Origin: an uncultured bacterium
GTDB taxonomy: Bacteria > Cyanobacteriota > Vampirovibrionia > Gastranaerophilales > Gastranaerophilaceae
Assembly (NCBI GenBank): GCA_948964545.1
Contig: CAREDV010000002.1
Span: 153,983 to 217,982 of the forward strand
Reading direction: 5' to 3'
DNA length: 64,000 nt
Each line of letters begins with the position of its first letter. The stretch's first letter is position 1. Positions 42,660 through 51,616 of the stretch are shown in pieces. Under the pieces are notes generated by a model. That model was not told where the DNA came from. It searched no databases and saw nothing but the letters and a program-made list of their open reading frames with translations. The position numbers were made by a program, and so were the translations under genes.

Positions 42660-45149
42660 ATGTTCGAACGTTTTACGGAAAAAGCTATAAAAGTTATTAT
42701 GCTTGCCCAAGAAGAAGCTCGCAGGCTCGGTCATAACTTTGTCGGTACAGAGCAGGTATTGCTTGGTTTAATCGGCGAGGGTACAGGTGTTGCAGCTAAA
42801 ACTTTAAAATCTATGGGTGTAACATTAAAAGATGCAAGGGCTGAAGTTGAAAAAATTATCGGCAGAGGCTCAGGCTTTGTTGCGGTTGAAATTCCTTTCA
42901 CACCGCGCGCAAAAAGAGTTCTTGAATTATCCTGGGATGAAGCAAGGCAGCTAGGTCACAACTATATCGGCACAGAACACCTTTTGTTAGGTTTAATCAG
43001 GGAGGGCGAAGGCGTTGCAGCACGCGTTCTTGAAAATTTGGGCGTTGATTTGAATAAAATCAGAAGCAATGTTGTTAAAATGCTAGGCGAAAGTAAACCA
43101 CAGTCTGTATCATCAGGCGCTTCAAGTTCGTCATCTACTTCAGGCGGAAAAACTAAAACTCCAAGTTTGGATGAATTTGGACGCGATTTAACACTTGCAG
43201 CACAAGAACTTAGACTTGACCCTGTTGTCGGCAGAGAAAAAGAAATTGAACGTGTTATCCAAATTCTTGCACGCCGTACTAAAAACAACCCTGTTTTAAT
43301 CGGTGAGCCAGGTGTTGGTAAAACTGCTGTTGCAGAAGGACTTGCAATCAGAATTGTTAATGCAGAAGTCCCTGATATTCTTGACGGCAAAAAAGTTATT
43401 CAGCTTGATATGGGCTTGCTTGTTGCTGGTACTAAATATCGTGGTGAATTTGAAGAACGTTTGAAAAAAATTATGGATGAAATTCGTCAAGCTGGTAATA
43501 TTATCCTTGTAATCGATGAAATGCACACTCTTATTGGTGCTGGTGCAGCAGAAGGTGCAATTGATGCCGCAAATATTTTGAAACCAGCTTTATCAAGAGG
43601 TGAAATTCAGGTTATCGGTGCTACTACACTTGATGAATACAGAAAATATGTCGAAAAAGATTCGGCTCTTGAACGCCGTTTCCAATCTGTTTTGATTGAT
43701 GAACCTTCAGAGGATGAATCTATTGAAATTATTAAAGGCTTAAAACCAAAATATGAAGAACACCATAAACTTATTATATCTGATGATGCAATCGTTGCGG
43801 CTGTAAAATTGTCCAGCAAATATATCACAGACAGATTTCTGCCTGATAAAGCTATCGATGTAATCGATGAAGCTTCATCAAAAGTTCGTTTAAAAGTTTC
43901 TAATCTTTCTCCAGAGGGAAAAGAACTTGAAAAAGAACTTCGAGCAATTATCAAAGAAAAAGAAGATGCAATCAGAAATCAGGAATTTGAAAAAGCATCA
44001 CAGCTTAGAGATGATGAAGCTGATATGAAAGACAGAATTCGTGAAATGGCACAGCAATACAGAGAACAGCATGAAGCGAATAAACCGACAGTTACAGCTG
44101 AAAATGTTGCAGAAGTAATTGCAACAATGACAGGTGTTCCAGTTACCAAACTAACTGAGGGCGAAAGCGAAAGACTTCTTAAACTTGAAGATACATTGCA
44201 TGAAAGAGTTATTGGTCAGCATGATGCTGTTGTTGCAATTTCTAAAGCTATCAGACGCGCTCGTGTTGGCTTGAAAGCTCCTAACAGACCTATCGGAAGT
44301 TTCATCTTTGCAGGGCCTACAGGGGTTGGTAAAACTGAACTTGCAAAGTCATTAGCTGAAGCGGTATTCGGTTCTGAAGATAATATGATAAGAGTTGATA
44401 TGTCAGAATTTATGGAAAAACATTCAACTGCAAAACTTATCGGTTCTCCTCCAGGATACGTGGGCTATGATGATGGCGGTCATTTAACAGAACTTGTACG
44501 TAAAAAACCTTACAGCGTAATTCTGTTTGACGAAATCGAAAAGGCTCACCCTGATGTATTTAATATCATGCTTCAAATTCTTGATGACGGACGCTTAACT
44601 GATGCTAAAGGACGTCATGTAAACTTTAAAAATACAATTATAATTATGACATCTAACGTCGGCGCAAGTATGATTACTACTACATCAAAACTCGGTTTCT
44701 CAACAGCTGAGGATGAATCAAAAGATAAATACGAAAAACTTAAAGATACAGTTTCAGAAGAAATGAAAAAATCATTTAGACCAGAATTCTTGAACCGTAT
44801 TGATGAAACAATCGTATTCTCTCATCTGTCACAAGAAGAAATCAGACAAATTGTAGACTTGATGTTGAAAGATTTGTTCAAACGACTTGCAGAACGCGAA
44901 TTGTCTATTGAAGTTACAGATGAGGTTAAAGACCACTTGTCTAAGAACGGTTATTCAGAAGCTTATGGTGCAAGACCGTTAAGAAGATTGATTCAGCGTA
45001 AAGTTGAAGATATGTTGGCGGAAGAAATTCTTTCCGGCAAATATACAGCTGGTGATACAATTATTCTTAAACTCGTTGATGATAAATTAACTTTTGATAA
45101 GAAATCAAAACGAGTAAAGAAAGAACAAACTGAAGAAGTTGCACAGTAA
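42660..45149 (+). CDS. clpC: ATP-dependent Clp protease ATPase subunit ClpC
   Basis: 829 aa. Two Clp-N repeats (VGTEQVLLGLIGEG, IGTEHLLLGLIREG) form residues 1-145. AAA1 has Walker A GEPGVGKTAVAEG near 217. The middle domain has a UVR-like IRNQEFEKASQLRDDE near 437. AAA2 has GPTGVGKTELAKS near 557 and the LGFSTAEDE loop region used for ClpP contact. It unfolds substrates for ClpP. The close match to cyanobacterial ClpC in layout supports the proposed lineage. Confidence 0.95.
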   Translation: MFERFTEKAIKVIMLAQEEARRLGHNFVGTEQVLLGLIGEGTGVAAKTLKSMGVTLKDARAEVEKIIGRGSGFVAVEIPFTPRAKRVLELSWDEARQLGHNYIGTEHLLLGLIREGEGVAARVLENLGVDLNKIRSNVVKMLGESKPQSVSSGASSSSSTSGGKTKTPSLDEFGRDLTLAAQELRLDPVVGREKEIERVIQILARRTKNNPVLIGEPGVGKTAVAEGLAIRIVNAEVPDILDGKKVIQLDMGLLVAGTKYRGEFEERLKKIMDEIRQAGNIILVIDEMHTLIGAGAAEGAIDAANILKPALSRGEIQVIGATTLDEYRKYVEKDSALERRFQSVLIDEPSEDESIEIIKGLKPKYEEHHKLIISDDAIVAAVKLSSKYITDRFLPDKAIDVIDEASSKVRLKVSNLSPEGKELEKELRAIIKEKEDAIRNQEFEKASQLRDDEADMKDRIREMAQQYREQHEANKPTVTAENVAEVIATMTGVPVTKLTEGESERLLKLEDTLHERVIGQHDAVVAISKAIRRARVGLKAPNRPIGSFIFAGPTGVGKTELAKSLAEAVFGSEDNMIRVDMSEFMEKHSTAKLIGSPPGYVGYDDGGHLTELVRKKPYSVILFDEIEKAHPDVFNIMLQILDDGRLTDAKGRHVNFKNTIIIMTSNVGASMITTTSKLGFSTAEDESKDKYEKLKDTVSEEMKKSFRPEFLNRIDETIVFSHLSQEEIRQIVDLMLKDLFKRLAERELSIEVTDEVKDHLSKNGYSEAYGARPLRRLIQRKVEDMLAEEILSGKYTAGDTIILKLVDDKLTFDKKSKRVKKEQTEEVAQ

Positions 45150-45173
45150 AAAAGAGCCGAAAGGCTCTTTTTT
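45148..45173. terminator. bidirectional terminator
   Basis: AAAAGAGCC/GGCTCTTTTTT hairpin between clpC and the convergent prepilin gene. Confidence 0.8.
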
Positions 45174-45181
45174 ATTATTAT

Positions 45182-45999
45182 TTATGGCTTACTAGGATAA
45201 CCGACTTTAGTTAAATCCGGAAGTTTCCCATAAGTCAGAATATATAATGTTGGCGTCTTTTCATTCAGTGGACAAACTTTTTTTATGTAGGACCACGTAA
45301 CCCTGCACTGTCCTCCATCATATGATGATGATGACCAAGCGTGCATTGCAAATTCAGGTGAGAGTATATGGTTTCGTGAGCTTGAAAAGGATGTTGAACT
45401 GCTTGTGAAAATAAAAATGTCTTTTCCTAGTCTATTTGGTCGTTGTTTGCCGTTTGCATCCATAACAAAGTATAATACTGCTCCACCTGTATCAAATGTG
45501 TTTTGTCTAGTAATACCTAAATTTACTCCATTGTTTAGCTTATAAAAGCAAACATTTGAATTTGTATCACCGCCAAAGTTGTATGCAACAGTGAGAACAG
45601 GGTTTCTTGTTTGTTGTCCGTCTAGTGTATATCCGTATTCAGGAAGCCAATTTATAGGTTGTTTAGTGCCATTTATAGGAACGCATATTTTTTCTGTATA
45701 TTTAAAATATTTGTCAACCCATCCGGCAATAGTTTCTATATCAGGTTTTGGAATACTGCTATAACAATTTGAAATTCCGCATCCTTGTTCTTCTATCATT
45801 AAGTTAACAGCATTCCCTAGAATGGAATAAGTCTGCTTAACTTTTGCAACAACCATTTTTTCAAAATATTTAGCCTGAATTGCCGGTATTGTAATTGCTG
45901 CCACAACCCCAATAACTCCCAAGGTTATTAATACTTCAGCAAGCGTAAATGCTACGTATTTGCGGGGGGGGGGCACTTCCAAGCATTATTTTGTTTCAT
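45182..45999 (-). CDS. prepilin-like protein, out of frame at a C10/G10 tract
   Basis: ATG 45999 follows TTGGAGG and lies downstream of TTGACA-N17-AATAAT, so it is the natural start. That frame enters ten C after 8 codons and stops at codon 16. The body is in another frame: FTLAEVLITLGVIGVVAAIT, Cys-rich head, and DANGKQRPNRLGKDIF, the motif shared with the other prepilins. A tract of 11 or 8 restores 272 aa. A TTG start at 45982 would give the body now, without a good ribosome-binding site. Convergent with clpC. Confidence 0.75.
45964..45973 (+). repeat. poly-G tract (10 G on plus strand)
   Basis: GC-G10-CACTTCC. Ten G on the plus strand, read as ten C by the minus-strand prepilin gene. The right flank resembles CACTCTA of the 50167 tract. 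Confidence 0.85.
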
Positions 46000-46069
46000 A
46001 TAAAATACCTCCAAATTAATTATTTATGATATTTATTTTTTTGTCAAGTTTTGTGGTATATTATGAAGT

Positions 46070-47314
46070 ATGACAAAGTATAAATATAAAGCATTACAAG
46101 ATAATACAAAGATTGTTGAGGGTGAAATTGAGGCTAATGACTTGCGGGAAGCGCGTGAGCTGATTAGAAAACTTGGTTTTATTCCAACTAAGGTTTATAC
46201 TGAGGATGCTTTGCATGCTCAAGTTCAGAATGTAACAAAACAAGAAAGAAGTACTGCAAAAGTTCAAGTTAAACATTTGTCATTATCGCAAAAAATAAAT
46301 TTTACATCTCAGCTTGAAACGCTTTTGTCAGCAGGAATCCCTATAATTGAAGCGTTGCAGAGCGTTGAAAATAATTCTCCAGATATCAAAATTAATACAA
46401 TAAGCAAAAATATTAGAATTGCTATTGTATCTGGTTTAACCTTTGCACAGGCTTTAAAAAGTTTATATGGAAATGTTTTTGGACCCATATATACAGGTTT
46501 AGTAAAAACAGGTGAAGATGCTGGTGAGTTTGAGGCTACTTTGCAGAGAATGCTTGTTATGCTTAGAAAACAAGATGCAATTAAGGGTAAAATTATTAAC
46601 GCATCAATTTATCCTTGTGTGTTAATTATAATGATGACAGGATTATTAATCTTATTTGCAAAATTTGTTTTTCCGAGATTTGCAGATATAATGTCTTTTA
46701 ATGGTGCAGATTTACCATTTTTAGCACAGTCAATCATCGGTGCTTGTAATTTTATTGATAATTTTTGGTGGCTTATTTTGATGATTATCGGAGCGGGATG
46801 CTATATATTGACAAGTTTGTTTAAAAATCCGCACATCAAAAGCAAATGGGATGAGTTCATTTTGAAAGTTCCTGTTGTTTCTGAGTTTATTACTTATATT
46901 AATTTATCAAATTTTATGACAGTAATGCATATTTCTTATGATGCCGGAGTGCCTATTATTTCCGGGTTGGAGCTTGCTAATAAGACTGTCGGAAATTATA
47001 CAATAAAATCTAAAGTATTTAATTCTTTAAATCTTATTCGTGGCGGGAAATCGTTGACGGAAGCTTTTCAAAGAACTGCAGTAATTCCGCACTCTCTTAT
47101 TTCAATGATTTCAGCCGGTGAAAAATCGGGAACTTTAGGAAAAATGTTTCATGACTGCGCTGATGTAATTGATAAAAAGGTAGACATGACATTGGAAGCT
47201 ATGACGAAACTTTTTGAACCTGCTGTGATTATAATAATGGGGGGAGTAGTTTTGTTTATTGCTGTTGCGTTTTATCAGGCTTATGTAGGTATGTTGGGTT
47301 CGCTTTTTGGTTAG
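46070..47314 (+). CDS. pilC: type IV pilus inner membrane platform protein PilC
   Basis: 414 aa of the GspF/PilC family. An N-terminal cytoplasmic domain (YKALQDNTKIVEGEIEANDLREAR) is followed by two homologous T2SF domains: LSLSQKINFTSQLETLLSAGIPIIEAL near 85 and INLSNFMTVMHISYDAGVPIISGLELA near 285. About three TM helices. A run of six G at 47230 within codons for MGG is not of the TC-Gn-CA type. It forms the platform for pilin assembly with the pilus ATPases. Confidence 0.93.
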   Translation: MTKYKYKALQDNTKIVEGEIEANDLREARELIRKLGFIPTKVYTEDALHAQVQNVTKQERSTAKVQVKHLSLSQKINFTSQLETLLSAGIPIIEALQSVENNSPDIKINTISKNIRIAIVSGLTFAQALKSLYGNVFGPIYTGLVKTGEDAGEFEATLQRMLVMLRKQDAIKGKIINASIYPCVLIIMMTGLLILFAKFVFPRFADIMSFNGADLPFLAQSIIGACNFIDNFWWLILMIIGAGCYILTSLFKNPHIKSKWDEFILKVPVVSEFITYINLSNFMTVMHISYDAGVPIISGLELANKTVGNYTIKSKVFNSLNLIRGGKSLTEAFQRTAVIPHSLISMISAGEKSGTLGKMFHDCADVIDKKVDMTLEAMTKLFEPAVIIIMGGVVLFIAVAFYQAYVGMLGSLFG

Positions 47315-47317
47315 TTA

Positions 47318-47352
47318 GCAATTTTTTTTATGTTTGTGTTTTTATATAAATA
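47318..47352 (+). promoter_or_regulatory. GCAATT-N17-TTTATATAAATA promoter-like element
   Basis: GCAATT (47318-47323), exactly 17 bases, TTTATATAAATA (47341-47352). It precedes the metallopeptidase gene, whose ATG is 50 bases further on. Only plus-strand copy of the four. Confidence 0.6.
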
Positions 47353-47401
47353 TGAATGAGATTACTATGTCGCAATCTCATTAAATTCAGAAAGGGAAAA
47401 A

Positions 47402-48651
47402 ATGATTAATTCAATTGGAAACGACTTTCGTTTTACGGCTAATATGCCCGTAACTCATTATTCACAGCCTGTCGGGGGGGGGGCAGTCTAAGCACTGTTT
47501 CTAAACCCGATGAATTTGTAAAGCAAGACGACAATAAAGAGGAGAAAAAAGGGCTTTCTAAAAAAGCTAAATGGGGCATTGCAGGTGGTGTTGGTGTTGC
47601 CGCATTGATTGCTTTTTATATTGCAAAAGGTAAGTTTACTGAAGCTAAAAAACTTGCAGAAAATATCGACTTTAAACCAGCTCAAACAATTGAGGAAGCA
47701 GTAGAATTTGGTAAAAACCATTTAGGCATAAAAAGTTATAACGGTTTTGAGGCAAAAGATATCAATGTTATCAATTGGATTAATGAAGGGCTTGTAAATA
47801 CATCTAACAAGATGAAAGGCCGGCTCAGAATGCCGAAAGATATCGTCTATACAGATCAGCTTGACAAAAATACGCTTGCAGGTGTGGTTACAGAAAAAGG
47901 CCAATATGAAGGCTGGTTTGGTATAAATAAAAATATATTTGCTAATGTAAATGAGTCAATTGATGAAGTTTTAGAAGTCCTGAAAAAGGGTAATTGGATT
48001 GAAATTGAAAATGAAAGCCTTAAAGGCTGTGTTCGACTTGATAAACAATCAGTTCAACCTTTAGCTGAACAATTTGAAAAATATCAAGCAGGTAATTTGT
48101 CATTTAATGAGAAAATTGATTTTTGGAATTCTTTGTCAGTTCTTCGCAATACTACATCATCATTAAAATATTCACCTTTTAATTTTATAAAGCAATCTTT
48201 AGCCATTCCGCAGGTAAAAACTGTCTGTGAGAATAATGGTTTGGTTACAAATTTAGAAAATATAAAAGCATTGACAACTGATGAGCAGTGGAAAATATTA
48301 AAAGATATTTTAAAGTTAAATCAAGGGGTGCAAATCAAATTCAATGTAGCTAACAAAGGACCGTTTGCAACAATTTATCACGAAATGGGACATATTCAGG
48401 ATATGACACCAAGATGCTTGACTACTGATAAGTATAAGTTTGACTATTCAAAATATTCAGATGAATTAAAAGCATGGGTAGATAATCAGGAAAATATGCA
48501 AATTGCAAACAGAGTATCTGAATATGCAAGCCATGGCCCGGGTGAATTTATTGCCGAAACTTTTGCAAGAATGATTCAGGGCAACAAACTTCCCGATGAA
48601 GTTGTTGCTCTGTATAAAAAACTTAAAGGCCCTGCAGTTCCGGGATATTAA
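47402..48651 (+). CDS. putative zinc metallopeptidase, out of frame at a G10 tract
   Basis: ATG 47402 has AGAAAGGG upstream. Its frame (MINSIGNDFRFTANMPVTHY at the start) runs 26 codons into ten G and stops. The next frame is open from the tract onward. It gives a TM helix (KWGIAGGVGVAALIAFYIA) and a body ending in the zincin motif HEMGH (nt 48379-48393) with a downstream Glu in SHGPGEFIAETFARM. That pairing of HExxH with a distal Glu resembles the anthrax lethal factor-like/M34 group. A tract of 11 or 8 gives one 416-aa protein. The present state is off. Its stop overlaps the TPR gene by four bases. Confidence 0.7.
47474..47483 (+). repeat. poly-G tract (10 G)
   Basis: CCTGTC-G10-CAGTCTAAGCA. 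Both flanks are close to those of the 50167 tract (TCTGTC and CACTCTAGGCA). Confidence 0.85.
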
Positions 48652-50048
48652 CGTTTGCTGAACCAACCGATAATTTTATCTAACAAACCTTCGTCTTCGC
48701 TCATTTCAGTGTTAGCCAGTTTGTTCAACTTGGCTTGGATTTTTTCGTAATCAGGGTTGCCTTTACCTATTTCAAGGTATTTTTCATAGCATTCAACGGC
48801 ATTTGGTTTGTTGTGGCATTTTTCGTAAGCTTCGCCGAGTTTTCTTACAACTGTTGAATTTCTCTTATCAAGTTTATAAAGTTTCAAGAGATATTCAGCC
48901 TGTTCTCTGTAATCTCCTATGCTTTCTCTGAAATCTGCAAGTTTTTCCAATGCTTTTTTGTCAGTTTCGTCAAGTTTTGAAATCCTTTCGTAGAACTCCA
49001 TAGCGTGGTTTCTATCGTTATTTTCTTCCAAAAGCATAGCCAATGTGTTTAACAAATCAACATCGTCACCTTTAAATTGATATGCGTTTAAGAATTCATT
49101 TATTGCAATGTCTTTGTTTCCGCGGACAAGGTTATATTTACCCCAGTTAAGGTGTGCGTTATAATCGTCGTTTTGCTGTTCAAAGATTAGTGCGCGCATT
49201 TGGTATGTAAGCGGTGAATTTTTTTCAGCTTTGTCAAATTCATCAACGCTTTCCAGTGCTTTTTCAAATTCGCCGTTCATATAAAAATATTGAGCTTTTA
49301 GCGAATGGTATTGTGCAATATGACTGTATTGGCTTTCCATTTGTTCAAGTTTTTCAAAAGCTTCTGATTTTTTGCCCATATCAAGAAGGCATCTTACTTT
49401 TGTAAGCTCGTCACTTGTTACTTCAAATGCTTTTTCGCTGTCACCGTTTTTAACATAAAGGTCTGCGAGTGCTTCTTTGATATTTGTTGTGTCAAAACCA
49501 GATTTTCTGGCACGTTCAAGAACTTCTATCGCACTGCCTAAAGCATCTTCTTTCAGGTAAAGGTTTGAAAGTTTTGTATAAACTTCTTCGTGTGTGTTCT
49601 CATAATCAATAACTTTCAAATACTCATCAATTGCTTTGAGGTTATTACCTTCTTGTTCATAAAGAGTTGCCAGTACAAATCTTGCGTTAACCATATCACT
49701 GTCTGTTTGTGCGCAGTTAACAGCTTTTTTATAATCATTAATTGCATGTTCGAGTTTGTGGTCAACTGTGTGAAGATTTCCGCGATATACATAATATTTG
49801 TATTTATCTGTTGTTACGTAAATGTCCATAAGCTGTTCGTATGCAAGAATATTTGTTGCATCAGCTTCGAGGATTTTGGAGTAATATTCTGCAGCTTCTT
49901 CTTTGTTATCAAGAAGCATTGAAAGATGTCCCAAGCGTTCTAGAAGGCTTAAATCTCTCGGGTTTCTTTCATAAAGTTTTTTGTATTCGTCGTACGCTTG
50001 TGTATATTGTTCGTTTTCTTCGTATTGTTCAGCTAATTGTAAGCTCAT
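48648..50048 (-). CDS. TPR-repeat protein
   Basis: 466 aa made almost wholly of tetratricopeptide repeats, at least ten (for example YTQAYDEYKKLYERNPRDLS, LEHAINDYKKAVNC, NLKAIDEYLKVIDYENT, NAVECYEKYLEIGKGNPDY). No signal peptide or TM. Probably a cytosolic scaffold for protein complexes. It is convergent with the metallopeptidase gene. AAGGAG precedes its ATG. The specific role is unknown. Confidence 0.85.
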   Translation of the reverse strand: MSLQLAEQYEENEQYTQAYDEYKKLYERNPRDLSLLERLGHLSMLLDNKEEAAEYYSKILEADATNILAYEQLMDIYVTTDKYKYYVYRGNLHTVDHKLEHAINDYKKAVNCAQTDSDMVNARFVLATLYEQEGNNLKAIDEYLKVIDYENTHEEVYTKLSNLYLKEDALGSAIEVLERARKSGFDTTNIKEALADLYVKNGDSEKAFEVTSDELTKVRCLLDMGKKSEAFEKLEQMESQYSHIAQYHSLKAQYFYMNGEFEKALESVDEFDKAEKNSPLTYQMRALIFEQQNDDYNAHLNWGKYNLVRGNKDIAINEFLNAYQFKGDDVDLLNTLAMLLEENNDRNHAMEFYERISKLDETDKKALEKLADFRESIGDYREQAEYLLKLYKLDKRNSTVVRKLGEAYEKCHNKPNAVECYEKYLEIGKGNPDYEKIQAKLNKLANTEMSEDEGLLDKIIGWFSKR

Positions 50049-50086
50049 ATTATTACTCCTTTTAGTTTAATTATATGACAAACATA

Positions 50087-50115
50087 TTGAAAAATATTAG
50101 CAGGTCTGGTAAAAT
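50087..50115 (+). promoter_or_regulatory. sigma70-type promoter of prepilin gene
   Basis: TTGAAA (50087-50092), 17-base spacer, TAAAAT (50110-50115). The predicted start near 50122 leaves a short leader with GCGGAGG before ATG 50137, which supports that ATG as the true start. Confidence 0.65.
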
Positions 50116-50136
50116 TGAACAAGCGGAGGTCTAAAT

Positions 50137-50962
50137 ATGAACAAATTAATGTGTAAAAATTCTGTCGGGGGGGGGCACTCTAGGCAAGCGTAGCCGCTTG
50201 ATCTGTCACATTAGGTCTTGGAAGAATTTTAGCGGTGGTTTTACATTGGCTGAGGTGCTAATTACTTTAGGGATTATCGGTGTTGTTGCGGCATTGACTA
50301 TACCCACTTTAATTTCAAAGCATGAAAAACATATTATAGAAACAGGATTAGCAAAAACTTACTCAGAACTTCATAATATTATCAGAATGGCGGAAGAGGA
50401 GCATGGAAGTTTTGCAACCTGGGATTTTACAGGTGGTACAAAAAGTTTTGTTGACAAGTATTTTGCACCTTATATACAGTTAACACCTTGTGACACTTAT
50501 CATACCAAAGCGAAAGATAAATGTTTTGTCACAAACGGTGCTTTTTCTACATGGTACAAGCCGACTGCAACCGCAAAGCGCGGAGAGATACAATCTTCTA
50601 GCTCCCTCTTTTATGGATATCTTTTAAAGGATGGCAGAGCTTTAATGTTTTGTTCAGAATATTATGCAGATTGGTCTGTTCCAGGATATACTTTAACAAT
50701 ATTTGCAGATGTAAACGGCAAGCGAGGTAGAACTGTTATGGGGCAGGATGTTTTTGCTTTTTCTATAAATAATTTCCGTGGTATTACAAACAAGCTGAAA
50801 GTCGGCCCTGGTGCTTCAAGGTCAGAAAATAATTCCTCTGAATATCTTACGGAAAATTGTATAAAATCAATTCCTTATGTAGTTTGGCAAGGCTCTGCCT
50901 GCGGGCATTTACTTGAGCGCAACGGATGGAAATTTCCGAAAGATTATCCGATTAAGTTTTAA
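50137..50962 (+). CDS. prepilin-like protein, out of frame at a G9 tract
   Basis: ATG 50137 has GGAGG 9 bases upstream and a good promoter. Its frame reads 10 codons to the tract GTC-G9-CAC and stops at codon 19. One base less (or two more) opens a 274-aa prepilin. The frame is continuous from the tract through a CAAGCG hairpin to GGFTLAEVLITLGIIGVVAAL and a globular domain with DVNGKRGRTVMGQDVF. The predicted leader is long, about 34 residues. A TTG at 50198 is the only in-frame start now. Convergent with pth, four-base overlap. Confidence 0.75.
50167..50175 (+). repeat. poly-G tract (9 G)
   Basis: AAAATTCTGTC-G9-CACTCTAGGCA, located 30 bases after the ATG. Confidence 0.85.
50185..50200. 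repeat. CAAGCG hairpin in prepilin leader, copy 2
   Basis: CAAGCG-TAGC-CGCTTG, a perfect 6-bp stem after the G tract, in the same position as 29959-29973 in the other plus-strand prepilin gene. Confidence 0.45.
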
Positions 50963-51513
50963 TTAAATTTATTTTGAGCTTTTTCAATGCCGTTTTCCAG
51001 ATAAAATTTAACGGCTTCTATAGATTTTTTTAAGACTTCTTTAAGCAGGTCATGCTGTTCTTTTGGAAAATTCCCCAGAACATAGTTTTCTGACGGAATA
51101 TTCGGCTGAGGTCCGATACCGACTTTTAATCTGTCAAAGTTCTTTGTACCGACATGCTGAATAATTGATTTAATTCCATTGTGTCCGCCGTCAGAACCGT
51201 TTGCTCTGAATCTTATTCTGCCCAAATCAAGTGCAATATCATCATAGATTATCAAAATATCATCAATTTTATAATAATCCATTACGGCACGAACAGCCTC
51301 TCCCGAAAGGTTCATAAAAGTTGTCGGTTTAATAAACACCAAATCACCCTGTTTTGCAATAAAACATTTGAGCTTTTTGTCCTCTTTAAACGAAAATCCA
51401 TCATCCAAAGCCCATTTGTCAAGTACCATAAATCCTGCGTTGTGGCGTGTGAAGCAGTATTTTTCTCCGATATTTCCAAGTCCTGTAATCAGTTTTATTT
51501 TTCCCATATTCAT
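50959..51513 (-). CDS. pth: peptidyl-tRNA hydrolase
   Basis: 184 aa. LITGLGNIGEKYCFTRHNAGFMVLD carries the catalytic His region, KPTTFMNLSGEAV and IYDDIALDLGRIRFRANGSDGGHNGIKSI the remaining conserved blocks (catalytic Asp near residue 92, and GGHNG). It frees tRNA from prematurely released peptides. An ATG two codons inside (51507) is an equal start. Overlaps the prepilin gene by four bases at the stops. Confidence 0.94.
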   Translation of the reverse strand: MNMGKIKLITGLGNIGEKYCFTRHNAGFMVLDKWALDDGFSFKEDKKLKCFIAKQGDLVFIKPTTFMNLSGEAVRAVMDYYKIDDILIIYDDIALDLGRIRFRANGSDGGHNGIKSIIQHVGTKNFDRLKVGIGPQPNIPSENYVLGNFPKEQHDLLKEVLKKSIEAVKFYLENGIEKAQNKFN

Positions 51514-51616
51514 ATTTTAACCTAAATAAATATTACCGTCCCTGCTTACCGCACTTTCGCTTAACAAAATGATATAAACAATTTATTTTGAGAATGCTAA
51601 AGATGAGGATAAAAAA

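Noticed and set aside
47225..47240. Run of six G in pilC as a further contingency tract
   Set aside because: It is shorter, lacks the TC...CA flanks, and lies in conserved codons near the end of the protein with the frame intact.
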